From: Streptosporangium sp. NBC_01755
GTDB lineage: Bacteria > Actinomycetota > Actinomycetes > Streptosporangiales > Streptosporangiaceae
Length of the DNA stretch: 64,000 bases
NCBI RefSeq assembly: GCF_035917995.1
Contig: NZ_CP109131.1
Location: 4,526,001 to 4,590,000, forward strand
Direction: 5' to 3'
Of the stretch, positions 16,725-25,309 are shown piece after piece (within the stretch, counting starts at the first letter, position 1; each line of letters starts with the position of its first letter). The notes under the pieces are model-generated. The model saw only the letters and a list, made by a program, of their open reading frames with translations, ran no database searches and was not told where the DNA came from. Both the position numbers and the translations under genes were made by a program.

Positions 16725-16793
16725 GTGTTCGACCATGACGTGCTGGTGATCGGCTCCGGCGCCCTCCGCCTCCCCATCGTCGGCATCACCTGA
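16725..16793 (+). pseudogene. GMC oxidoreductase N-terminal stub (22 codons)
   Basis: AAGGAG sits five bases before GTG 16725, and the frame reads VFDHDVLVIGSG, which is the FAD-binding start of GMC/cholesterol-oxidase-type flavoproteins. The expected FGGSV is missing: the next residues are ALRL, then PIVGIT and a TGA. So the flavin motif is cut by a small deletion and the remaining 500 or so residues are gone. This is the relic of a gene once downstream of the dehydrogenase. Confidence 0.6.
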
Positions 16794-17168
16794 CGGGACG
16801 CTACGTAACTCATCACAACCGGCGATCTGCCGCGGGTTCGACTACGGCGAAGTCGCCGTTCTTTCGACGGGCGTTGCGCTGTTCGGGACGGCAGGGATCG
16901 CACCGGCCCGGTATGCGCCTTCGCTTCTAATGTTCGGGGTGCCTTCACCGCTGCCGTCGAATCCAGATGCCTCGGCCGGCGCGGCGGCCGAGCATGTCCT
17001 GAGATCTCATATCGCCGCGGGCCTCATACCATCAGGCCGGACTCCAGAGAACATGGTAATCCTATGCTGGCATCCATTGAGGGAGCGTCATAGGCTGTTA
17101 CGTGCAGGCTCTATGCACCAGGACGTAGATGACAGTGCAGAAAGCCCTGTCTCGGTAGGAGGTCTACG
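16794..17168. other. Gap before the RloA-like gene
   Basis: 375 bases with no supported gene, probably residual DNA from the loss of the GMC gene plus the promoter of the ATPase. GTAGGAGGTC at 17155-17164 is the ribosome site of the next gene. Confidence 0.5.
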
Positions 17169-18434
17169 GTGCTTATCCGTTTCCGGGTGGCCAACCACCG
17201 GTCCATCCGTAATGAGCATGAGCTGTCTCTGATCGCAACTGAGTTCGATGAGAGTGCGGGACGCAGGACCGGCCTCAAGCACCGTGGACGAGAGGTTTCG
17301 GCGCAACCTGTAGCGGGTGTGTTCGGAGCCAACGCGTCGGGGAAGTCGAACCTGCTCAGTGGTTTCCGGCTCATGCGCGATGCGGTGCGAGACTCTTTCG
17401 CTGACTGGGCCAAGGCGCCGGAGGTGGTTCCCCGGCAGCCCTTCAAGCTAGATCCCGCATCTCGTGAGGAGACAACCCTGTTCGAGGTGGATCTTGCCCT
17501 TGGCGGGGATCCTGTCCGCTACACCTATGGCTTCGAGCTGTCGGATGAGCGAGTGGAGGCGGAGTGGCTTCACTCATATCCGCATGGTCGCCGCAACGTC
17601 TGGTTCGACCGAGAGGCAGGCCGTCCGGAATCAGAGGGTGGGGAGTTCATCTTCAGGGGGGAAGGTTTTAAAGGGGGACGGGAACCCCTGGTCAGGCTGA
17701 CCCGTCCAAACGCTCTGTTCCTGTCCGTCGGTGCGACTCTCAACGATCCCCAGCTGTCGGCGATACACAGGTGGTTCCTCGACAACCTGTGGCTGGTGAC
17801 ACCGGGAAGAGATCTCAGCGCCCGGGTGGACTGGACCAAACGGCTCCTCACGCGCTCGGATCAGGAGGAGAGCTACCACCAACGGATCACGCGGTTGCTG
17901 CAATCGGCCGACTTGGGGGTCACCCGCCTCGACACGGACCCTGAGACCGGTGAGATCAGATTGTGGCACCGTACGCCGGATGGTGGAGAGACACCGCTGG
18001 ACTTTCGCACGGAAGAGTCGCTGGGCACCCACGCCTGGTTCGCTTTCCTTGGGCCCATGCTCACTGTGCTGGACCAGGGATCGGTCCTGCTGGTGGACGA
18101 GCTGGATTCGAGCCTGCACCCCACACTCGCAGCCGAGGTCGTACGGGTCTTCCAGGACCCTGCATCCAACCCGCATGATGCACAGCTGATTTTCACGACG
18201 CACGACGCGACCTTGCTGGGCAGCGAGGTGCTCGACAGGCCGCTCAACCGTGATCAGGTGTGGATCACGGTGAAGCAACGCTCAGGAGAGACCGAGCTGT
18301 ACCCGCTGACAGAGGCCAAGCCGCGTAAGGAGGAGAACCTGGAGCGCGGTTATCTACGTGGCCGCTACGGCGGAGTGCCTCGGGTCACCGCCGGAAAAAT
18401 CGTCCGTGAACTGTCCAGGCAAGAGGCGAAGTGA
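17169..18434 (+). CDS. rloA: RloA/AbiL-type AAA ATPase
   Basis: A 421-residue ATPase of the SMC/OLD-like AAA_15/AAA_21 group. It has an N-terminal FRVANHRSIRNEHELSL, Walker A GANASGKSN (about residues 53-61), the family SRxxNG-like region, Walker B SVLLVDELDSSLHP (about 308-321) and a following TTHDATLL (H-loop). A KPRKEENLERGYLRGRYGGV end is typical of ATPases paired with RloB. AGGAGG lies four to five bases before the start. Such pairs are linked to phage defence or abortive infection. The adjacent rloB is damaged, so the system is probably inactive unless the ATPase acts alone. Confidence 0.85.
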   Translation: MLIRFRVANHRSIRNEHELSLIATEFDESAGRRTGLKHRGREVSAQPVAGVFGANASGKSNLLSGFRLMRDAVRDSFADWAKAPEVVPRQPFKLDPASREETTLFEVDLALGGDPVRYTYGFELSDERVEAEWLHSYPHGRRNVWFDREAGRPESEGGEFIFRGEGFKGGREPLVRLTRPNALFLSVGATLNDPQLSAIHRWFLDNLWLVTPGRDLSARVDWTKRLLTRSDQEESYHQRITRLLQSADLGVTRLDTDPETGEIRLWHRTPDGGETPLDFRTEESLGTHAWFAFLGPMLTVLDQGSVLLVDELDSSLHPTLAAEVVRVFQDPASNPHDAQLIFTTHDATLLGSEVLDRPLNRDQVWITVKQRSGETELYPLTEAKPRKEENLERGYLRGRYGGVPRVTAGKIVRELSRQEAK

Positions 18435-18488
18435 GGTTCCCCCCGTACGACAGCCACCGATGGTGTGGGATCACGAGGTTGCGTCTGA

Positions 18489-18990
18489 GGGCTTGTAGAG
18501 CTCTTCGACCGTGATCGGTGGAATGACATCCCGCAGGCGGTCAAGGCCGCCGCCGAGTCCAGGGTCGAGCTCGCGTTCTCACACCCGTCGTTCGACCTGT
18601 GGTTACTGCTGCACTTCCAGACGTTCGGAGGGGCACAGAGCGGCAGCAGCAAGCTCGTGGTCGAGAAGCTGCGGCAGGTCAGGGGTACGGACGCCTTCAA
18701 GGACTATGGCAGGAAGGGAGAGAAGAGCATCAAGGGCGCTCGGCGCGATGCCCTGAAAGGACGGGAGGGCAAGGCGGTGGCGCATGCCCGAAGTCTGGTG
18801 GCCTCCTGCGCCCAGGGGTTCTGTGAGCCCGATCGTGCGAAGACCGGGCCGGTCGACCGCCAGGCCGAACCGGAGTCTCCTCAAGAGTGGGCGGCCCGTT
18901 CCGGGCATGCCCCGGAGTGCCTGGTCCTCCAGCGTGACCCGTCCACCGACGTGTGGCGGCTGTTGGTCACGTTGGGCATCGATGGGCGGA
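18489..18990 (+). pseudogene. rloB: RloB-like gene, 5'-deleted
   Basis: Downstream of rloA in another frame the sequence reads LFDRDRWNDIPQAVKAA, then LAFSHPSFDLWLLLHF, the conserved core of RloB (TOPRIM-like nuclease partner), and later RDPSTDVWRLLVTLG, its usual C-terminal motif. An in-frame TGA at 18486 and missing residues upstream show that the N-terminal third, about 90 residues, is gone. The frame continues past 18990 into sequence that is antisense to the neighbouring regulator, so its own stop is lost too. Confidence 0.7.
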
Positions 18991-19858
18991 AGCCCGGCAA
19001 ACTCCTGCTTGTGCGGCGTTGTAGGCGCAGGTGCACAGCATCTGGGCGTAGGCGGCGGCGTGGGCGGGCGTGCCGAGCCCTGTGGCCTCCAGGCGGTGGG
19101 TGGCCTGCAGAGTGAGCTGGTCGGCGATTTTCTGGCGGCCCTCATGGCGTAGCACGATGCCCAGGGAGCGCGCCGAGGCGGCCATGCTGATCGGGGAGCC
19201 GGACAGGCCCGCGAACACGCTGGCGCGGTCTGCGGTGATCCTGCTCGCCTCATACCTCCCGATCTTGTCCAAGGCCTCGGTCGCCAGGTCATAGCAGGCG
19301 GCCGCCTGCGCGCAAGCATCCGCTCTTCGGCTATCGGCCGCTTCGTGAGCCAGGGCCAGAAGATCAGGCAGATCAGCGACAAGCCGAGCCAGATCACCGC
19401 TGTCGAAGCGACTTCGCGCCCAGGTCAGACGGGAGGCAATTTGCTCGGGCAGGGGAGGACTGGAGGATGCGGGCGGGATGGCCAGCGCGTCATCGAGCCT
19501 GGCCAGCAGATGAGCAGGGATAGCGAGTCCGGCGGCGGACAGCAGAGTGCGGCGGCGCATCAAGTCTTCTTTCGCGAGCTGACCCATCGTTTCGGCCACC
19601 GTAACCGGATTGATCAGCGCGCTGAGGATATGACCAGGTACCCCAGCTGCGTGGGCGACGCGGCGCAGCACATGCAGGTCGACCCCCGCACGCCGACCCG
19701 TCTCCAGCCGGGAGATCGTCGAGGCTGAGTAACCCGAGGCTTTCCCCAGGTCGACTTGTTTCCAGCTCTGTAGTTGCCGCGCGAACCTGATGACACCGCC
19801 GACGTCATGGGCGCGGCCTCACGATCGTCGAGGCCCTCGCCCACGACTCCGGCGTCAC
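18967..19858 (-). pseudogene. XRE-TPR regulator, frameshifted and 3'-truncated
   Basis: The intact middle reads GGVIRFARQLQSWKQVDLGK, YSASTISRLETGRRAG (XRE helix-turn-helix) and a TPR-like helical region (ASRLTWARSRFDSGDLARLV, ACAQAAACYDLATEALD). The likely GTG start at 19858 gives TPESWARASTIVRPRP and hits TGA at 19805, one frame off the helix-turn-helix, so a one-base shift lies between about 19808 and 19830. The C-terminus stops early after AAYAQMLCTCAYNAAQAG, well short of the 380-420 residues usual for this family, where it collides with the rloB relic. Confidence 0.65.
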
Positions 19859-20106
19859 CCCGCTCCGCGACCATCCCGGCAAAACCGTTTGGGCCCGCTG
19901 GTGGCTTCCCTCCTGAACGACTCACCCGACCATCCGGACACCGTCCTGAGTCCGAGGGGGGCAGTGGACGGTCGCGGCGGTCGCGTCCCGGCCGACCGTA
20001 GGCGGTGAATTCGACCGGTGCCTTCCCGTCGTCGGCATCGCTTGGAAGTACTTCGTCTGACACGGCACGCGAAGATGGATGGCGGGTCGACGATCATGGG
20101 CCGGTG

Positions 20107-20652
20107 TCAGGCCATCGCGTGGCGGAGGCGCTCGCGATCTTTTTCCGGAAGCCGCCGCTGGAGGCGTCGGGCGCGGATGAGTGAATCCGCGATCTCGCAC
20201 ACCTCGGCGAGCTCCACCTCCATGGGCGAGACCTCGGCAAGGCGATTCCTGTGAAGCCAGGTCGCCACCTCCGCCCACGACCACAGGCTCACGCGGGGAC
20301 GCCGCACCTTCGGTTCGGGAAAGTCTCCCGGCCCGCGGCGGCCGACGGCCCAGTGGTCGGCCGTGGCGAAGGTCCGGCCGGTACGGTCGGCGATCTCGGC
20401 GAGCGTCACGAGATCCTCGCTCACCCCGGTCACCTCGATTCCCGCTGAGCGCCCCTGGGCGATCGCGGACGCGATCGCCTCCACCGCCCCGGTCGCCTCA
20501 CGATCAAACGAGGCGATGCCGGGTCCGCCCGTGGCCGGGTCGAGTGACACCGTGGCGTCGTCCCATCCAGCCTCGTACAGCGCGTCGATCACCGTTTCGC
20601 CGCTCGGGGCCGTGAAGTGAAGTTCGAAACTGTAGACGGTCACGGGGCTCAT
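20107..20652 (-). CDS. HTH-type partner of the HicA-like protein
   Basis: A 181-residue protein of an actinomycete family with no assigned function. The N-terminal 80 residues look like a ferredoxin-like fold (VYSFELHFTAP then DATVSLDPATGGPGIASFDR). The centre has VTLAEIADRTGRTF, a helix-turn-helix-like segment, and RRGPGDFPEPKV, and W-SWAEVATWLHRN follows. Its ATG overlaps the TGA of the upstream HicA-like gene by four bases (ATGA), so both proteins are made together. By arrangement it is the candidate antitoxin or regulator; this is inference. Confidence 0.75.
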   Translation of the reverse strand: MSPVTVYSFELHFTAPSGETVIDALYEAGWDDATVSLDPATGGPGIASFDREATGAVEAIASAIAQGRSAGIEVTGVSEDLVTLAEIADRTGRTFATADHWAVGRRGPGDFPEPKVRRPRVSLWSWAEVATWLHRNRLAEVSPMEVELAEVCEIADSLIRARRLQRRLPEKDRERLRHAMA

Positions 20653-20897
20653 ACTCCCTCTGGTAAATCGTTCTCAAACCCATGCGGGCACTGGTCGACG
20701 AGACGCCGCAGTCGCCTGGCGTGCACCTCCGGTGAGCGCGGTGTCGACCAGACGGACGTGGGAGGTCTGCATCCCTGATGTCCACCGGGACATGAGGCGC
20801 GTCCCCATGCGTGACCTCCTGCCTTCTCGATGGTCCAGCCTGCGGCGATCATGTAGTCGATCGCCGCTCGTATCTCCTTGTTGGGATGCCGATCCAT
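20649..20897 (-). CDS. HicA-like small dsRBD-fold protein, candidate toxin
   Basis: An 82-residue protein: an AAIDYMIAAGWTIEKAGGHA start resembles HicA mRNA interferases (helix, strands, then the catalytic His after GG), followed by WGRASCPGGHQGC and STPRSPEVHARRLRRLVDQC. The Cys/His content (CPGGHQGC, then C-PH) could also bind a metal. It is the first gene of a two-gene unit coupled to the helix-turn-helix protein. HicA is the closest fold I can name, but the match is at fold level only. Confidence 0.65.
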   Translation of the reverse strand: MDRHPNKEIRAAIDYMIAAGWTIEKAGGHAWGRASCPGGHQGCRPPTSVWSTPRSPEVHARRLRRLVDQCPHGFENDLPEGV

Positions 20898-20918
20898 GCG
20901 GAGATGACGATGCCTGAC

Positions 20919-20934
20919 GTAGAGTTAATTCTAC
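20919..20934 (-). promoter_or_regulatory. Operator-like palindrome before the HicA-like operon
   Basis: GTAGA and TCTAC form an inverted repeat around GTTAAT, 22 bases upstream of the ATG at 20897. On the minus strand it contains TAGAAT, a good -10 match, so a protein bound here would block the promoter. This suits autoregulation by the helix-turn-helix partner. Confidence 0.4.
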
Positions 20935-21070
20935 AGAATGCGTAAGTTGATCGGGCGGAAGGCCGGTTCGTAGACATGGGCCGTCTCGATGGATCCGATC
21001 TCGTCCGGGCATGATCCTCCGGGATACGGCTCGGTTGGCGGGGTGTGGTGAATTCGACCAGGATTCCGGT

Positions 21071-22465
21071 GTGACCTGGAATGTCGAGGAGTTCGTGCGC
21101 GCGGCCGGGGTGACCGTCGAGGAGCTGGCCGCCTACGTGGCGGAGAGCCAGCAGGGGGCGGCGCCGGTCATCCGGCGCAGGCCCCCGGGGGAGCTGGCCG
21201 AGCGGCTCGGGCTCGCCCGGTGGATCCGCGAGGGCGGGATGACGGCGGAGAGCCACCGGGAGTTCCTGCGCGGCTACCTCGCCGAGGGCACCCGGATGCA
21301 CCACCCCGCCTACCTGGGACATCAGATCGCCGCGCCCGACTTCCCCGCCGCGCTCGCCGACTTCGTGCACGGCGCGACCAACAACCCGATGGCCGTCTAC
21401 GAGATGGGCGCCTCGGCGGCGACCGTCGAGTTCGAGGTGCTGCGCTGGATGCTGGGCAAGGTCGGGTTCGGCGAGGCGGGCGGCGGGGTCCTCACCCACG
21501 GTGGCTCGCTGGCCAACCTCACCGCGCTGCTGGCCGCGCGGGCGGCGGTCGCCCCGGACGCGTGGACCGACGGCGTCCCCGGCGGCCTCGCCCTGCTCGC
21601 TCCGGCCTCGGCGCACTACTCGCTGGCCCGCGCCGCCGCGATCCTCGGGCTGGGCGAGCGCGCGGTCATGCCGCTGGACGTGGACGAGCTCGGCAGGATC
21701 GACGTCGCCCGCCTGCCCGACGCCCTGGAACGGGTGCGCGAGGCCGGACGGCGGCCGATGGCCCTGGTGGCGAACGCCTGCGCGACCGGGACCGGGCTCT
21801 ACGACGACCTGCGCGGGATCGGCGAGTTCTGTACGGCGAGCGGCGTCTGGTTCCACGTGGACGGCGCCCACGGCGCCTCGGCGCTGCTGGCCGCCGAGCA
21901 CCGTCACCTGCTCGACGGGATCGAACTCGCCGACTCGCTGATCTGGGACGCGCACAAGATGCTGCGTACCTCCAGCCTGGCCGCCGCGGTCCTGACCCGG
22001 CGCGGGGGCGACCTGGACGCGGCCTTCCGGCAGCGGGCCGGCTACCTGTTCTACGGCGAGCAGGGCTTCGACCTCATCGGCAGGACCGTGGAGTGCAGCA
22101 AGGCCGAGCTGGGCCTGAAGATCTTCCTCAATCTGGCCTGGCGGGGCGAGCGGGGCCTGGGCGAGCACGTCGCGCGGCAGTACGCCACGGCGCACCGCTT
22201 CTGGGAGCTGGCCCGCGAGCGGCCGGGCTTCGAGTGCCCGTACGAGCCGGAGAGCAACATCGTCTGCTTCAGGTACGGCACCGCCGACCAGGCGGATATC
22301 CGCGAGCGCCTGATGGAGGACGGCGCGTTCGCGCTGACCTCGGCCGAGGTTAGCGGGGTCCGCCACCTGCGGGTCACCGTCATGGCCCCCGCCACGGACG
22401 ACAAGACACTGGAGGCGCTGCTCGACCGGATCACCGAACTGGAGGCCCCGGCCGGTCTCCGGTGA
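21071..22465 (+). CDS. PLP-dependent group II amino-acid decarboxylase
   Basis: A 464-residue PLP enzyme of the glutamate / DOPA / 2,4-diaminobutyrate decarboxylase family. Substrate-side HHPAYLGHQIAAPDF, the phosphate-binding THGGSLANLTALLAAR, the PLP aspartate block VDGAHGASALL and the Schiff-base lysine in WDAHKMLRTSS are all present. The GTG at 21071 begins TWNVEEFVRAAG; an upstream ATG at 21011 would add 20 residues of no character. The substrate cannot be set from sequence; diaminobutyrate- or sulfinoalanine-type acids are possible. No transporter or biosynthetic partner lies beside it. Confidence 0.85.
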   Translation: MTWNVEEFVRAAGVTVEELAAYVAESQQGAAPVIRRRPPGELAERLGLARWIREGGMTAESHREFLRGYLAEGTRMHHPAYLGHQIAAPDFPAALADFVHGATNNPMAVYEMGASAATVEFEVLRWMLGKVGFGEAGGGVLTHGGSLANLTALLAARAAVAPDAWTDGVPGGLALLAPASAHYSLARAAAILGLGERAVMPLDVDELGRIDVARLPDALERVREAGRRPMALVANACATGTGLYDDLRGIGEFCTASGVWFHVDGAHGASALLAAEHRHLLDGIELADSLIWDAHKMLRTSSLAAAVLTRRGGDLDAAFRQRAGYLFYGEQGFDLIGRTVECSKAELGLKIFLNLAWRGERGLGEHVARQYATAHRFWELARERPGFECPYEPESNIVCFRYGTADQADIRERLMEDGAFALTSAEVSGVRHLRVTVMAPATDDKTLEALLDRITELEAPAGLR

Positions 22466-22795
22466 GTCCCGGAGGGTACGGCCGGGCCTCGACGCCGGTT
22501 CTCCGCGGGGTCCGGAGCGTACGCCCGGCCGGTTCTCAGCGGATCCCGGAGTCGGGGTTGGCGGCGTCCCAGCGGCGGCGCGACCGTCGCCGGGCTGCCA
22601 CCTGGAACCGTTCTCCGCAGGTCGGTTACCATGATCGTCCTGGGTCGGCCTGGATCACGTGCGGAACACGGGCCCGGAGGCGCTCCCCGCCCGGTGGGGG
22701 CCGGGCCGCTGAGCGCGTACGTCGGGGAGAGCCGGACGCGTTTACCCGGCAGCGGGCCGGGGCGACAAACGCCGTCCTGATATAGCGTCGCGACC
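22466..22795. other. Gap between decarboxylase and DUF885 gene
   Basis: 330 GC-rich bases without a supported gene; short frames on both strands are Pro/Arg-rich and lack family features. The last 50 bases (GATATAGCGTCGCGACC before ATG 22796) are the likely promoter and leader of the peptidase gene. Confidence 0.5.
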
Positions 22796-24331
22796 ATGAC
22801 CGAACTCGACGGCCGCCTCCGGGCGGTGTGCGACCTCAGTGTCTCCGGTGTCCGGGAAATGGCCGGGCGGCACGAGTACGACGGCCTGATCCAGGACCTG
22901 TCGCCGACGGGGGTGCGCGCCGGGCTGGCCGCGCTCGGCCAGGGGGCGTTGCCCGCCGATCCGTACGACGCGGCGCACCTGCAGATCTTCGAGGAGTCCG
23001 CGCGGGTGCAGTTCGCCGAGCTGGAGCTGCACCGGCGCAGCCCCATGGAGCACCTGGGCAACCTGGACCTGGCCACCTACGACCGCGAGTACGCCCCCGA
23101 GGCCGAGCGGGATGCCGCCAAGCAGGCACACCTCGCCCGCTGGCCGGAGGCGGTGGACAACGCGGTCGCCTCGCTCGACCTGCTCAGCGCCCCCGTCGCG
23201 ACCGCGCTGCTCGGGGCGGTACGCGGCCTGGCCGCCGGGGTGCCCCGCGACGCGAAGGAGAGCGTGCGCGAGGCGGCGTTCAGGGCACACGCCCGGCTGG
23301 TGGAGCACGTCGAGAAGGCCGCGCACTCCGGCGACCCGGACGCCTCGCTCGGCGCCGGCGGTCTCTCCAGGCTGATGAGCGCCGGCGACGGTCTCCCGGT
23401 CGACCTGGGACGGCTCGCCGAGCGCGCCGACGCCGAACGCGACCGGCTGATGGCCCGGCTGGCGGAGTCCTGCGCGGCGCTGGGGTTCGCCGATCGGCCG
23501 CCGCTGGACGTCGCGCGCGAGCTGGTCAGGCAGCATCCCGGCCCGGAGGGCGTGATCGAGGCGGCCAGGATCGGCACCGAGAGCGCCATCGCCTTCACCC
23601 GTGAGAAGGACCTGGTGCCCTACCACGACGGGGAGTGCCTGGTCGGCATCGCGCCCGAGTCGCGCCGGTGGGCCATGGCCATGATGAGCTGGTCGGCGCC
23701 CGGCGAGCCCGACGGCCCCTCGTGGTACCACGTCACCCCGCCCGACCCCTCGTGGCCGCAGGGCGACATCGAGGAGTGGCTGGAGGTCTTCAGTGAGACC
23801 ACACTCCCCGCGATCAACGTGCACGAGGTCGCCCCCGGACACTTCTCGCACGGTCGCGCGCTCCGCCGCGCCCGCTCCGACGTGCGGCGGACGCTGATGT
23901 CGACGGCCTTCGCCGAGGGCTGGGCGCACTATGCCGAAGAGCTCTGCGTCGAGGAGGGCTTCGCGCCGGAGGACCCGCGCTTCGAGATCGGCGTGTGGCT
24001 GGAGGCGCTCATCAGGGTGACCCGGCTGGCCTGCGCGATCGGCGTGCACTCCGGCGCGATGACCGTCGAGGAGGGTGCCCGCCGCTTCGCCGCCGACACC
24101 CACATCGCCGGCCCGGCGGCCCTCTCCGAGGCGGCGCGGGCCACCTTCGACCCCACCTACGGCCGCTACACCTGGGGCAAGCTGGAGATCCTCGCCCTCC
24201 GCGAGCGCGCCAGAACCGTCTGGGGCTCCGACTTCGGCCTTAAACGCTTCCACACCGCCATGCTCGACCTCGGCTCCCCACCTCTCGGCCTCCTCGACCA
24301 CGCCCTTCAGGACCGTCCAGGCGCCCGGTAG
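22796..24331 (+). CDS. DUF885 family protein, predicted metallopeptidase
   Basis: A 511-residue mostly helical protein of the DUF885 family, related to gluzincin peptidases. The zinc-binding motif is INVHEVAPGHFSHG (HE-x4-H, near residue 341), and the third ligand region is AFAEGWAHYAEELCVEEG about 35 residues on. TYGRYTWGKLEILALRERAR closes the domain. There is no signal peptide, so it is probably cytoplasmic. The substrate is unknown. Confidence 0.85.
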   Translation: MTELDGRLRAVCDLSVSGVREMAGRHEYDGLIQDLSPTGVRAGLAALGQGALPADPYDAAHLQIFEESARVQFAELELHRRSPMEHLGNLDLATYDREYAPEAERDAAKQAHLARWPEAVDNAVASLDLLSAPVATALLGAVRGLAAGVPRDAKESVREAAFRAHARLVEHVEKAAHSGDPDASLGAGGLSRLMSAGDGLPVDLGRLAERADAERDRLMARLAESCAALGFADRPPLDVARELVRQHPGPEGVIEAARIGTESAIAFTREKDLVPYHDGECLVGIAPESRRWAMAMMSWSAPGEPDGPSWYHVTPPDPSWPQGDIEEWLEVFSETTLPAINVHEVAPGHFSHGRALRRARSDVRRTLMSTAFAEGWAHYAEELCVEEGFAPEDPRFEIGVWLEALIRVTRLACAIGVHSGAMTVEEGARRFAADTHIAGPAALSEAARATFDPTYGRYTWGKLEILALRERARTVWGSDFGLKRFHTAMLDLGSPPLGLLDHALQDRPGAR

Positions 24332-24415
24332 GTCCACCCGGCGCCGCCGCTCAGGTCCGGGTCAAGGGCGGCGCGGCCGCCGACACCGGCCTGGTGGGGA
24401 GTTCCGGCCGAGGCG

Positions 24416-25162
24416 TCAGCGGTCGACGGCGGTGGCGCCGCCGTCGACGACCAGGTGGGTGCCGGTGATGAAGGACGCCTCGTCGCTCAGCAGGAACCGT
24501 ACGGCCGTCGCGACCTCGGCGGGGCGGCCGAGGCGGCGGAAGGGGGACTTGTGCTTGAAGGACTCCACGAGGCTCTTGTCGCCGCCGGTGGCGTTGACGA
24601 GCATGGGGGTGTCGATGTAGCCGGGGCAGACGGCGTTGACCCGGATCGGCACCAGCTCGTGGGCCATGGAGCGGGTCAGGCCGAGCAGGCCCGCCTTGGA
24701 GGAGCAGTAGGCCGGGATGAACGCCTGCCCGACCAGGCCCTCGACCGAGGAGATGCCGACGACCGCGGAGCCCTCGTGCTCGCGCAGGTCCGGAAGCAGT
24801 GCCTTGACCAGCATGGCGTGGGCGCGCAGGTTGACGTTGAGCACCGCGTCCCAGGCGGCCTCGGTCAGCTCACCGACGCCCAGGGGGGCCGCGATCCCGG
24901 CCGCGTGCACGAGGCCGCCGATCGAGCCGAGGGCGTCGCGGCTGGTGGTGATCGCGGCGGGGAAGGACGAGGCGTCGGTGACGTCGACGGTGACGGCGAT
25001 CGCGGGGGCGCCGTTCATGGCGACGAAGGAGGCGGTCTCCTTGGCGCCCGTCTCGTCAAGATCCCAGATCGCGACCGGGCGTCCGGCCTCGGCGAGCGCC
25101 AGCGCGCAGGCCCGCCCGATCCCTGATGCTCCGCCGGTGACGACGACTCCGGTGCCTGTCAT
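24416..25162 (-). CDS. SDR-family oxidoreductase
   Basis: A 248-residue classical short-chain dehydrogenase. TGGASGIG (about residues 9-16) binds NAD(P), HAAGIAAPLG is the NNAG equivalent, the catalytic Ser is in VGISSVEG and Tyr/Lys in YCSSKAG. The C-terminal TGTHLVVDGGATAVDR is typical. The Asp in IWDLDE after the second strand suggests NAD preference. It is divergent from the SDR at 25310. The substrate is unknown. Confidence 0.9.
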   Translation of the reverse strand: MTGTGVVVTGGASGIGRACALALAEAGRPVAIWDLDETGAKETASFVAMNGAPAIAVTVDVTDASSFPAAITTSRDALGSIGGLVHAAGIAAPLGVGELTEAAWDAVLNVNLRAHAMLVKALLPDLREHEGSAVVGISSVEGLVGQAFIPAYCSSKAGLLGLTRSMAHELVPIRVNAVCPGYIDTPMLVNATGGDKSLVESFKHKSPFRRLGRPAEVATAVRFLLSDEASFITGTHLVVDGGATAVDR

Positions 25163-25309
25163 GGCCTGCCTCCTCGACTGATGGTGAGCTGAACGTTAGC
25201 TTTGTGACCAAACGGCCGCTAGGTATGGTGCGGCCGGAGACGGCGCGATGTGTGAACCGTCGGTTCAGTGGTAACACGATGCGGGAACCGTCAGGCTGGA
25301 GGAAACGCC

